This document shows positions 1 to 5,779 of a stretch of 7,960 nucleotides of DNA, one piece after another. The position numbers and the translations under genes are program-made. Each line of letters opens with the position of its first letter. Within the stretch, counting starts at the first letter, position 1. The notes below the pieces were generated by a model. It did not search any database. It was given only the letters and a program-made list of their open reading frames with translations, and was not told the origin of the DNA. Source of the stretch: an uncultured Oscillospiraceae bacterium (GTDB taxonomy: Bacteria; Bacillota; Clostridia; Oscillospirales; Acutalibacteraceae); contig URGJ01000033.1 in NCBI GenBank assembly GCA_900547445.1, positions 1 through 7,960 on the forward strand, read 5' to 3'.

Positions 1-103
1 CTCCTCCAAAAGTTGCCTGCATCTGGTCGTTCTGAAAAAATCTGTAATATCCGTTAGGGGCAAGCCGTAACATTAACTCACCGAAAGTAACTACCTTTGC
101 CAT
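1..103 (-). CDS. kdgK: 2-dehydro-3-deoxygluconokinase (PfkB family), N-terminal part only
   Basis: Only the first 34 codons are inside the window; the gene continues beyond base 1. The translation starts MAKVVTFGELMLRLAPNGYY and continues through a FFQNDQMQATFGG segment. This is the N-terminal strand and substrate-binding region typical of PfkB-family KDG kinases (family knowledge). The enzyme would phosphorylate 2-keto-3-deoxygluconate to KDPG, the substrate of the aldolase encoded just upstream. The ATG at 103-101 follows the eda stop codon by one base. A GGAGG ribosome site (bases 117-113, minus strand) sits inside the last eda codons, so the two genes are almost certainly translationally coupled. 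The ATP-binding and catalytic GAGD motif lies outside the window, so intactness cannot be judged. A related PfkB sugar kinase such as fructokinase is possible, but the eda neighbour makes KDG kinase the best reading. Confidence 0.85.
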   Translation of the reverse strand, partial: MAKVVTFGELMLRLAPNGYYRFFQNDQMQATFGG

Positions 104-104
104 A

Positions 105-659
105 TTACTTTTCCTCCATCTTTTCGAGTGCTTCTTTCACAAAGAAACTGCCGCCTATTGCTTCGATTTTGTCGAACGCTAAAAATTCATCAATATTGCT
201 ACGGTCAACCCCTCCGGTCGGGATAAACTTAACCTGCGGGAAAGGTGCGGACAGAGCCTTTAACGCCTTTAAACCGCCGTAAACATTCGCGGGGAAGAAC
301 TTAACGGTAGTAATGCCTAAGTCAAGTGCCTGCATAATTTCAGTAGGGGTAACACAGCCGGGGTAATAGGGTATATTTCTTTCCTTGCAAAGCTTTGCAA
401 CCTCTACCGATAATCCGGGAGATACAATAAACTCGCAACCGAGGTCTAAGGCTTGTTTGCATTGTTCGGCGTTGATAACCGTACCCGCGCCTATCGACAT
501 TTCGGGATAATTTTTAATTGCATACTCTATTGCCTCTTTTGCGCAAGCAGTCCTAAATGTGATTTCGGCACAGTTAATGCCGTTTGCCTTTAGAGCCGAT
601 AATATTCTATCGGTTTCGGATAATTCTTTAATAACTACTACAGGTACAAATTTTTCCAA
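105..659 (-). CDS. eda: KDPG/KHG aldolase (2-dehydro-3-deoxy-phosphogluconate aldolase)
   Basis: This cytoplasmic class I aldolase splits KDPG into pyruvate and glyceraldehyde-3-phosphate, the last step of Entner-Doudoroff and uronate breakdown. It is a 184-residue TIM barrel. Visible landmarks are PVVVIKEL (6-13), the catalytic Glu32 in AEITFRT, GAGTV (57-61), SPGL (80-83), the Schiff-base Lys120 in VKFFPA, the phosphate-binding PTGGV (147-151) and IGGSFF (168-173). The start is TTG at 659-657; no ATG fits the family N-terminus, and an AAGGAGG site lies 8 nt upstream. The gene is about 25-30 residues shorter than the roughly 205-215 usual for the family. About 13 residues are missing at the N-terminus and most of the last helix is missing after GGSFFVKEALEK. 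All catalytic residues are present, so it is probably active. It sits 21 nt after a broken oxidoreductase gene and 1 nt before kdgK. Confidence 0.93.
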   Translation of the reverse strand: MEKFVPVVVIKELSETDRILSALKANGINCAEITFRTACAKEAIEYAIKNYPEMSIGAGTVINAEQCKQALDLGCEFIVSPGLSVEVAKLCKERNIPYYPGCVTPTEIMQALDLGITTVKFFPANVYGGLKALKALSAPFPQVKFIPTGGVDRSNIDEFLAFDKIEAIGGSFFVKEALEKMEEK

Positions 660-667
660 TTTGCGTT

Positions 668-674
668 CCTCCTT
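668..674 (-). promoter_or_regulatory. Ribosome binding site deciding the TTG start of eda
   Basis: Read on the minus strand this is AAGGAGG, followed by an 8-nt spacer and then TTG GAA AAA TTT. It is the strongest Shine-Dalgarno in the gap between the oxidoreductase stop (TAG at 683-681) and eda. It fixes the otherwise unusual TTG as the start codon. Confidence 0.8.
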
Positions 675-680
675 ATATTT

Positions 681-1855
681 CTACCATCTTACCTGCCATC
701 TCGGCAGATATGACGCATTTCCGCTCTTTTCCGAATAGGCGGCGTGGCGCTTTGAAAGCTTTACTTTTTCTGCAAGCAGATTGTCAAAAAGCTCGCTGTC
801 AAATGGCAGAGTGATTTCTCTGTTCCCCTGCCATTCCGAAAGATAGGCGGCGTTAGATAGGGTAAGCTCGTTTATACCGTCATATCCGGGGGAAATAAGT
901 TCCTCACCAAACAATACGGCATTAGCAAAATTCTGCAAAATTCCCCTGTGCGAGGACTCGGGTCTTTCTTGCTTAATTTCTTCATAACCGCAATCAATCT
1001 GTGCAAAGCCCTGCTTGGAATTTGCTATAACCTCGCTTACCGACTCTTTAATATGATACCACTTCATAACACCGTTTTCAAGAACAATTTTGCCCAAATC
1101 ACCCGATATTTCAAGTCGATTTGTCCCGGGGTATTCGCCTGTTGAGGTCATAAAAACACCCGTTGCGCCGTTTTTATAGCGTATGAATATCGTCGCGTCG
1201 TCCTCTACCTCGATATTATGGTATTTCGCAATATCGCAGAATGCAGTTACGCTTTCGGGCATACCGCATATCCACTGCCATAAATCAAGATTGTGGGGTG
1301 CCTGATTTAAAAGCACTCCGCCGCCCTCGCCCGATCAGGTAGCCCGCCAGTCGCCCGAATCGTAATAGCTTTGCGTCCTAAACCAGTTGGTTATTATCCA
1401 TACCGTTCTTTTAAGCTCGCCCAACTGACCGCTTTTTACAATCTCTCGCGCTTTCGCGAATAAAGGATTGGTGCGCTGATTAAACATAACCGCGAACACT
1501 TTGCCCGATTTTTCCGCCGCTTCATTAAGCTTTTTCACCTTTGTAACCGAAATATCAGCAGGCTTTTCAAGCATTACATTAAGACCGTATTCAAATGCTT
1601 TAATTGCAATTTCGGCGTGCATAGGGTGCGGCACAGCTATTATCACGCTGTCGCAGATTTTATCACCCAATAATTCTTCGTAGCTTGTATAGTGCTTAAT
1701 ATTCGGATATTTTTCCGAAAACTTTTTAAGCTTTTTTCGGATATATCGCAAACCGCGGTAAGCGACATACCATTAATTTTATCCTCGGCAATACAGGCGG
1801 CGTGCGCAGAACCCATATTGCCTATTCCGATTACCGCAACATTAATATGCTCCAT
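681..1855 (-). pseudogene. Gfo/Idh/MocA family oxidoreductase, broken by a frameshift and a nonsense codon
   Basis: Joined across its breaks, this would be a 391-residue NAD(P)-dependent sugar or inositol dehydrogenase-type protein, a normal family length. It has a Rossmann start MEHINVAVIGIGNMGSAHAA with GxGxxG at 10-15, the family EKP motif at 97-99 (LEKPADI), and HNLDLWQW (188-195), the region of the usual active-site His. There are two breaks. (1) After CDISEK the frame shifts at an A6 run (bases 1737-1732); one more A would give CDISEKKLKKFSEKYPNI, the expected continuation. (2) Codon 174 is TGA (1337-1335) within GDWRAT-stop-SGEGGGVLLNQ, where relatives normally have Trp. Both parts remain clearly alignable, so the decay is recent. 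The gene starts 2 nt after the stop of another oxidoreductase remnant and ends 21 nt before eda. It was probably part of the same uronate or modified-sugar operon. The substrate cannot be told from sequence. Confidence 0.85.
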
Positions 1856-1857
1856 AA

Positions 1858-2019
1858 TTACTTATTACCGCCGTAGGTATTGCTTGTATCGGCAAATACC
1901 GATTTTACTCCAATCTTTCTTTTAGAGGTTGCGACCCGCTTCATCAGCTCATTATAGTAAAGCTCCTCGTCAAACGGAATTTCGACCTCTTTTCCCAAAA
2001 ACGCCGACAAGTGCATGGC
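1858..2019 (-). pseudogene. C-terminal remnant of a second Gfo/Idh/MocA oxidoreductase
   Basis: About 53 codons ending in TAA at 1860-1858. AMHLSAFLGKEVEIPFDEEL, followed by YYNELMKRVATSKRK and a SNTYGGNK tail, matches the last segment of Gfo/Idh/MocA dehydrogenases. It resembles the corresponding end of the downstream gene (LSEWQGNREITLPFDSELF) but is clearly a different paralogue. The Rossmann domain and most of the substrate domain are missing. At about base 2020 the protein switches in frame to an unrelated beta-sandwich-like sequence, so the gene has lost its 5' part. It lies 2 nt upstream of the next oxidoreductase, which suggests the original operon carried two dehydrogenases in tandem. 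The exact break point is uncertain by a few codons. Confidence 0.65.
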
Positions 2020-2456
2020 GGAATAGTTTTCTATAAGTCTTACATTTTCTATCTTCAATCTGATGTTATCGCTGAAATCGGCATTAAAACCCTTAATATA
2101 AATACGCATAAAGTTTATTGCCGAATAGTCTATATTTCCGCCGGTTGCCGAACCTGAAGAAAGACTTACCGTATATTCGCTCTTTCCGTTTTTAAAATTA
2201 AGCGTGTTACATTAACGGACTTTTCGTTTTTATCCGGTTTTCCACCGCTTGTAAGCTCAACCTGACCCTCACAATATACAAACGGGGAAATTTTTCCCGG
2301 CGTTGTGAGATTTTCTATCTCAATATCCATTTTAAGCTCTAATCTTGCGGGATCTGCTTTAGATGCGTCTATCGGTCCGAAGTTGCTTTGTGCCACAAAG
2401 GTTTTTGTAGCCGCTCCTTTTCCTTCGATTGTTTTTTCATCAGAAAAAGGTATCTT
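2020..2456 (-). pseudogene. Fragment of a secreted carbohydrate-binding-like beta-sandwich domain
   Basis: About 145 codons with neither a proper start nor a proper stop. The translation contains KTFVAQSNFGPIDASKADP, then LELKMDIEIENL, GQVELTSGGKPDKNEKSVNV, GGNIDYSAINFMRIYI and a closing DNIRLKIENVRLIE. Alternating short strands, an ELTS-G segment, an IDxxAINxxRIY segment and a final xIxNVRLI strand are typical of carbohydrate-binding-like modules at the ends of large extracellular glycosidases in gut Clostridia (family resemblance, not a firm match). A one-base deletion in the A5 run at 2193-2189 breaks the frame; a sixth A would join LILK to NGKSEYTVSLSSG. The fragment is fused in frame to an IS256 transposase piece on its 5' side and to an oxidoreductase tail on its 3' side. 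It is a displaced piece of a larger gene, with no function expected here. Confidence 0.5.
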
Positions 2457-2666
2457 TACAAATTTAGTCGAAGACCGTATCTGGTGAATGATACAACGCT
2501 GAATTTGGGCTTTGGGATATACCGAGCTTATTGCCTCACGAAATCCTGTAAGACCGTCTACGCAAAAAACGTAAACCGACTGAACACCGCGGTTTTTAAG
2601 GTCATTCAGCACATTAAGCCAGAATTTCGCGCTTTCATGTTCGCCAATCAATATACCCAGCCCGAA
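2457..2666 (-). mobile_element. Internal fragment of an IS256-family (Mutator-type) transposase
   Basis: About 70 codons containing IGEHESAKFWLNVLNDLKNR, VFCVDGLTGFREAI, PKAQIQRCIIHQIR and SSTKFV. These are the conserved central core of IS256-family DDE transposases. The Asp in VDGLTGF corresponds to a catalytic Asp region, and the CIIHQIR block is a family signature. The usual N-terminal DNA-binding part and the C-terminal part with the catalytic Glu are both absent, and no terminal inverted repeats are visible. One residue also looks mutated: relatives have Trp before IGEH, where this has Leu (TTG for TGG). The open frame runs on into the carbohydrate-binding-like fragment. Since only the middle of the gene is left, this is a recombination relic and not an insertion with ends. 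Confidence 0.85.
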
Positions 2667-2676
2667 TTATTCAAAT

Positions 2677-3193
2677 ATGCATTTTTGGGAATCCTATTCA
2701 TCGGCAATTATTAACGAATACCACCAGTCTGCCGATGAAGGCCTTGATATTGAGGAGTACAAAGATATATTTTTTGACATATCTAAGCTTCCGCAGGGCG
2801 CTATAAAGAAAAAATTCGGCGATGTTATATTTGAAATAATAACCGAGGCAAAAAAAGGGAAAACTACAAATATCATGAACCGTCTACTCTTGAAGAAATC
2901 AAAGCATTAAGCAAGCCTCACAATATTGGGAAAAAATCGATACCGATCGTCTTGAAAGCAAAATCAAAGGTGCCTGGGTCGGAAGGGTATGTGGCTGTAT
3001 GCTCGGAAAAAGTGTAGAGGGTATACATACCGACGAACTTATACCGCTTTTGAAAAGCAGCGGCAATTATCCTATGCACAGATATATACTCAAAAGCGAC
3101 ATTGATGCGGTTGATGCAAGTAAATTTAAATACGATTTAATCAACAGACCGTATGCGGATACAATAGACGGTATGCTACCGGACGATGACACA
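2677..3193 (+). pseudogene. ADP-ribosylglycohydrolase-family protein, N-terminal part, frameshifted and truncated
   Basis: The protein is spread over three frames. It begins MHFWESYSSAIINEYHQSAD and continues through LPQGAIKKKFGDVIFEIITE. After a one-base loss in the A4 run at 2860-2863 it continues as NYKYHEPSTLEEIKALSKPH. After another one-base loss near 2922-2925 it continues as YWEKIDTDRLESKIKGAWVG, then RVCGCMLGKSVEGIHTDELI, ending in MLPDDDT. GAWVGRxxGCxLGKxVEG and the metal-binding DDDT motif identify the ADP-ribosylglycohydrolase superfamily; many homologues with this N-terminal extension sit in sugar-related loci (family knowledge). The catalytic remainder is missing because the sequence joins an IS21 istA fragment directly after DDDT. 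There is no good ribosome site before 2677, so the 5' end is probably also lost. It runs opposite to all the intact genes, which suggests it arrived by rearrangement. Confidence 0.8.
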
Positions 3194-3194
3194 A

Positions 3195-3539
3195 GGCTTC
3201 CTGTGTTTTCTCCCGAAGTTGATGCACCAACCGTCTGACCGTTGTCTCACCGCCTGTGAATCCGTATTCCTCAACCAGTCGGTCATAGATCCGCTTTGCG
3301 GTATGGTGCTGCTTTCTGGAACGGCTGTGGGCATCCCCTTCCAGGCATCGCTTGACGAAGCAGATCACATCATCTGTTATGACGGTAGCCTCTCTGCTGT
3401 AGTCCTTGCGCTCCCAGGGGATGCTGTTGACATCCCAATACTTTTTGACGGTGTTGCGGGAAACATGCAGCACACCGGCAATCTGTCGCTGGCTCATCCC
3501 GTCAAGTCGCATTCTGAGTATGTCTTTGTAAATTTCCAA
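3195..3539 (-). pseudogene. istA: istA transposase of IS21, N-terminal fragment
   Basis: About 115 codons of the N-terminal region of the IS21 transposase. The helix-turn-helix reads RMRLDGMSQRQIAGVLHVSR followed by NTVKKYWD. Downstream are SIPWERKDYS, CFVKRCLEGDAHSRSRKQHH and a second DNA-binding stretch RIYDRLVEEYGFTGGETTVR. The frame ends at REKTQEA, just before the DDE catalytic domain should begin. From base 3195 the sequence belongs to another gene. I chose the TTG at 3539-3537 as start because AAAGGTGG lies 8 nt upstream; the in-frame GTG at 3551 would sit on top of that site. A matching promoter lies upstream. Without the catalytic domain it cannot transpose, though a DNA-binding fragment could in principle still be made. 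Confidence 0.85.
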
Positions 3540-3582
3540 TGTGATTACCACCTTTGTACGCCCACTATAACAATCTCGGACT

Positions 3583-3611
3583 ATTATAAGGGATTTTGTG
3601 TGGTGCCTCAA
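3583..3611 (-). promoter_or_regulatory. Sigma-A-type promoter of the istA fragment
   Basis: On the minus strand, TTGAGG (3611-3606) is followed by a 17-bp spacer and a perfect TATAAT (3588-3583). Transcription would start near 3576, giving a leader of about 37 nt to the TTG start of istA. The spacing is ideal and the -10 box is consensus. The -35 box matches 4 of 6. It would direct any transcript toward the antisense strand of the ADP-ribosylglycohydrolase remnant. Confidence 0.6.
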
Positions 3612-3617
3612 TTATTC

Positions 3618-3660
3618 GTGAGCGTTTGCTCAAAAATGGCTCACTTATATATTAGCGTTT
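3618..3660. repeat. IS21 terminal repeat and palindrome cluster
   Basis: AGCGTTT occurs twice in direct orientation (3621-3627 and 3654-3660). GTGAGC (3618-3623) and GCTCAC (3639-3644) form an inverted repeat. GAGC-GTTT-GCTC (3620-3631) forms a small palindrome. Repeated short motifs inside each end are typical transposase-binding sites of IS21 elements (family knowledge), which supports reading 3665 as the outer end of the element. Confidence 0.6.
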
Positions 3661-3667
3661 ACACACT

Positions 3668-3796
3668 GTAGGTGTAATTACAAACTTTGTTCTTAGCGCT
3701 TTGAGAAACAGAAGGTTTTTATCCATGCAGGAGTTAAATGAAGCAATATGGAAACGCTTAGGAATTCTTAATAATGCTCCGTTTCAAAAGCGTGAG
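3668..3796 (+). pseudogene. istA transposase of IS21, internal fragment in opposite orientation
   Basis: About 43 codons in one open frame: VGVITNFVLSALRNRRFLSM, then QELNEAIWKRLGILNNAPFQ and KREG. The ALRNRRFLSMQELNEAI and NxxPFQKREG blocks are characteristic of the central to C-terminal part of IstA, after the DDE domain. It lies on the plus strand, directly outside the end of the minus-strand IS21 remnant, so the two pieces are head to head and cannot come from one copy without inversion. It ends where the inverted-repeat element begins. No start, ribosome site or catalytic residues are present. Confidence 0.75.
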
Positions 3797-3957
3797 GGTA
3801 CCCCAACTATTGACAAAGAGCCAAAAACACTAAAAAAGTTTTCACCATTTAACAGTTTACAAACATTATGGACTGCCACTCGCGATTCTTTCGCTCTTGC
3901 GACAGCCCCATTCACATTCAATTTAATATTTAATTTTGTCTAAACTTTGAGGTTCAC
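3797..3957. repeat. 161-bp miniature element with IS3-like terminal inverted repeats
   Basis: The left end reads GGTACCCCAACTATTGACAA. The right end, read on the minus strand, is GTGAACCTCAAAGTTTAGAC followed by AAA. The two align as imperfect inverted repeats sharing the ACC-C-AA...TT-GACAAA pattern, which resembles the ends of IS3-family (IS150-type) elements. No transposase reading frame fits in the 161 bp. The interior is A+T-rich with one imperfect hairpin: GACTGCC-ACTCGC around 3873-3885 against GCGACAGCC around 3898-3906. It sits at the edge of the istA fragment. This fits a MITE derived by internal deletion of an IS3-type element. The alternative is the ends of two separate elements lying side by side. 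Confidence 0.5.
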
Positions 3958-3991
3958 TTCAAAAGCAGAGACAGGATTTTTGTTTTTAATT

Positions 3992-5056
3992 CTAATCGTC
4001 AAACACTTCGCCGTTTATTATAACCGTCTTAATATCTATGTTTTCATCCACAATAAGCAGGTCAGCGTCAAACCCCGGCTTTATATGACCCTTTTTTATA
4101 CCGAGCATTTCGGCAGGCGTTGTACTTGCCATTCTTACGGCGTCGTAAAACGGTATTCCGAATCTTACAGCGGTTTTAACACAGTCAAGCAGTGCAGCGC
4201 TGCTGCCCGCTATCGTTCCGTCGGCAAGCCGCGCGGCGCCGTCCTTTAAAAACACCTTAAGTCCGCCCGACTCATATTCGCCGTCGGGCAGTCCCGCGCT
4301 TCTTATGCTGTCGCTTATAAGTACCATACGGTCAGCTCCGAACATCTTATATGCCGCAAGCACGCAGGGTCTCGAAATATGAAAACCGTCGCAGATTATC
4401 TGAGTATAAATGCGGTTTATAAATCCCGCCCCGATGGGTCCGGGATTGCGGTGGTGAAACGGCGGCATTGCGTTATACATATGCGTAAGGCAGGAAGCGC
4501 CGTTTTTTATGGCTTCTTCGGCAGTAGCGTAATCGCAGTCGGTATGTCCTATCGATACTATACATTCGGGCGTCACCGCTTTAATAAATTCCATACTGCC
4601 CTGTCTTTCAGGCGCTATTGTTATCATTTTTACATTTTTAAACCGTGAAAAGCCCTCTATATCAGGGTCCCTTATATATTTTTCATTTTGGGCTCCCTTG
4701 TGCTTTTCGGAAATATACGGTCCCTCAAGGTGAAAGCCTAAAATTTCGGATCCCTCAAAGTCCGTTCTTGCGTTTGTGACTTTTAAAAGGTCATCATACC
4801 CCATTGTCATAGTAGTAGGCAAAAAGGATGTTGTGCCGTGCTTTGCGTAAAACCGACACATTGGCTCAAAATCGGCGTCCATTGTGTCCATACCTATACA
4901 GCCGTGGGTATGCACATCTATAAAACCGGGTATCAGTCTGTTCCCGGCGGCGTCTATATCTCCGCTGCGGCGGTTTTCCCCTACTGATACGATTTTGCCG
5001 TTTTCTATAATAACGCTTTTTAATTCCCCGTTTATATCAGCATTATAAATTATCAT
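3992..5056 (-). CDS. nagA: N-acetylglucosamine-6-phosphate deacetylase
   Basis: Cytoplasmic amidohydrolase-fold enzyme converting GlcNAc-6-P to glucosamine-6-P and acetate. It has 354 residues, slightly shorter than the roughly 380 of E. coli NagA. Family residues are visible: the HxH pair H49/H51 in FIDVHTHG, metal ligand Glu111 in GFHLEGPY, H171 in SIGHTD and H192 in LTHMYNAMPPFHHR. The substrate-binding H226 is in CDGFHIS, and the catalytic Asp249 is in LISDSIRSAGLPDGEY. The C-terminal beta-sandwich closes with KPGFDADLLIVDENI. The ATG is 9 nt after the nagB stop, with AAGGCGG as a weak ribosome site overlapping the nagB end. It is the last gene of the operon, and no clear terminator is seen before the IS debris about 35 bp downstream. 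Loss of the natural downstream sequence by rearrangement is possible. Confidence 0.95.
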   Translation of the reverse strand: MIIYNADINGELKSVIIENGKIVSVGENRRSGDIDAAGNRLIPGFIDVHTHGCIGMDTMDADFEPMCRFYAKHGTTSFLPTTMTMGYDDLLKVTNARTDFEGSEILGFHLEGPYISEKHKGAQNEKYIRDPDIEGFSRFKNVKMITIAPERQGSMEFIKAVTPECIVSIGHTDCDYATAEEAIKNGASCLTHMYNAMPPFHHRNPGPIGAGFINRIYTQIICDGFHISRPCVLAAYKMFGADRMVLISDSIRSAGLPDGEYESGGLKVFLKDGAARLADGTIAGSSAALLDCVKTAVRFGIPFYDAVRMASTTPAEMLGIKKGHIKPGFDADLLIVDENIDIKTVIINGEVFDD

Positions 5057-5065
5057 TGTTCCGCC

Positions 5066-5776
5066 TTAATTCTCGCTGTAAATAACTGTTATATCGGGGT
5101 GAAGTTGCAATATTGAAGCAGGTATTTCGGGGGTTATAGGTCCGTAAAACGCCTTTTCGAGTATATCCCTCTTTGCCTTGCCGTTTGCTATAAGCAATAT
5201 CTTCTTTGCCTGCATTATTGATACCATTCCCATTGTAATAGCCCTCTTGGGTACTTCGTCCTCATTTTTGAAAAAACGTGAGTTTGCTTTGATGGTGCTT
5301 TCGTGCAGATCTACCACATGGGTGCTTTTTACAAAGTATTTATCAGGCTCGTTAAAGCCGATATGTCCGTCAAGTCCTATTCCGAGAAGCTGTAGGTCAA
5401 TACCGCCCAGCTCCTCTATATGATTGTCATATCTTCTGCCCTCGCCCGCAAGGTCAACCGCACAGCCGTTAGGCACAAAGGTGTTGTTCATATCTATATT
5501 GATATGGCAGAAGAGGTTATGGTTCATAAAATAGCGGTAGCTTTGATCGCTTTCGCCGTCAAGCCCCACATACTCGTCAAGGTTTACCGTGGTGACAAGG
5601 CTAAAATCAATATCTCCCTTATTGTACCAATCGATAAGCTGTTTATATGTGCCGAGCGGCGTAGAGCCGGTCGCAAGACCCAGCACGCTGTCAGGCTTTA
5701 TTATTACCTGCGCGGATATTATATTTGCCGCGTGACGGCTCATTTTTTCGTATGTTTCTATCGTTATAAATTTCAT
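5066..5776 (-). CDS. nagB: Glucosamine-6-phosphate deaminase
   Basis: Converts glucosamine-6-P to fructose-6-P and ammonia, using the product of NagA. The 236-residue protein shows GLATGSTPLGTY (33-44, phosphate binding), NLDEYVGL (65-72) with Asp67, and LGIGLDGHIGFNEP (131-144) with Asp136, His138 and Glu143. These correspond to the catalytic Asp/His/Glu set of the family. SYRYFMNHNLF (79-89) and the AITMGM helix start (179-184) are also typical. It is short like the monomeric Bacillus-type enzymes and lacks the longer C-terminus of the allosteric E. coli hexamer (266 residues), so GlcNAc-6-P activation is unlikely. The ATG at 5776 has AAGGAG about 9 nt upstream and starts only 3 nt after the stop of the nucleotidyltransferase gene. 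Confidence 0.96.
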   Translation of the reverse strand: MKFITIETYEKMSRHAANIISAQVIIKPDSVLGLATGSTPLGTYKQLIDWYNKGDIDFSLVTTVNLDEYVGLDGESDQSYRYFMNHNLFCHINIDMNNTFVPNGCAVDLAGEGRRYDNHIEELGGIDLQLLGIGLDGHIGFNEPDKYFVKSTHVVDLHESTIKANSRFFKNEDEVPKRAITMGMVSIMQAKKILLIANGKAKRDILEKAFYGPITPEIPASILQLHPDITVIYSEN

Positions 5777-5779
5777 ATG

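Larger units (their letters stand above)
3195..3665 (-). mobile_element. Left-end remnant of an IS21-family insertion sequence
   Basis: The segment carries the outer end (TGTGTAAACGC on the minus strand, near 3665), the terminal repeat region, the istA promoter and the first part of istA, in that order on the minus strand. It stops abruptly at about 3195 where it meets the ADP-ribosylglycohydrolase remnant. The rest of istA, all of istB and the right end are absent, so it cannot move by itself. The coding part is visibly richer in G+C than the neighbouring genes. Confidence 0.8.

Noticed and set aside
948..1145. Plus-strand frames opposite the oxidoreductase, nagA, nagB, nucleotidyltransferase and kinase genes
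   Set aside because: They are mirror frames of well-supported minus-strand genes, with no family resemblance and no ribosome sites.
1335..1337. TGA read as tryptophan (alternative genetic code) in the oxidoreductase
   Set aside because: TGA clearly ends the nucleotidyltransferase gene (3 nt before nagB) and the kinase gene (TGA followed by TAA), and Trp is encoded by TGG throughout. The same gene also has a frameshift.
1732..1738. Programmed -1 frameshifting at A AAA AAG in the oxidoreductase
   Set aside because: The zero frame is GAA AAA AGC, which does not match the canonical slippery phasing. No stimulatory hairpin is evident, and the downstream TGA would still end the protein.
3866..3907. 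Hairpin inside the miniature element as a nagA transcription terminator
   Set aside because: The pairing is imperfect and no U-run follows it directly on the minus strand. It is better read as internal structure of the element.
3701..3943. An 80-residue plus-strand protein continuing from the istA fragment through 3943
   Set aside because: Only the part up to about 3796 resembles IstA. The rest is translation of the inverted-repeat element and has no protein-like features.
3958..3991. Gene or regulatory site between the miniature element and nagA
   Set aside because: The short A/T-rich gap contains no frame, hairpin with T-run, or promoter pair that I can support.
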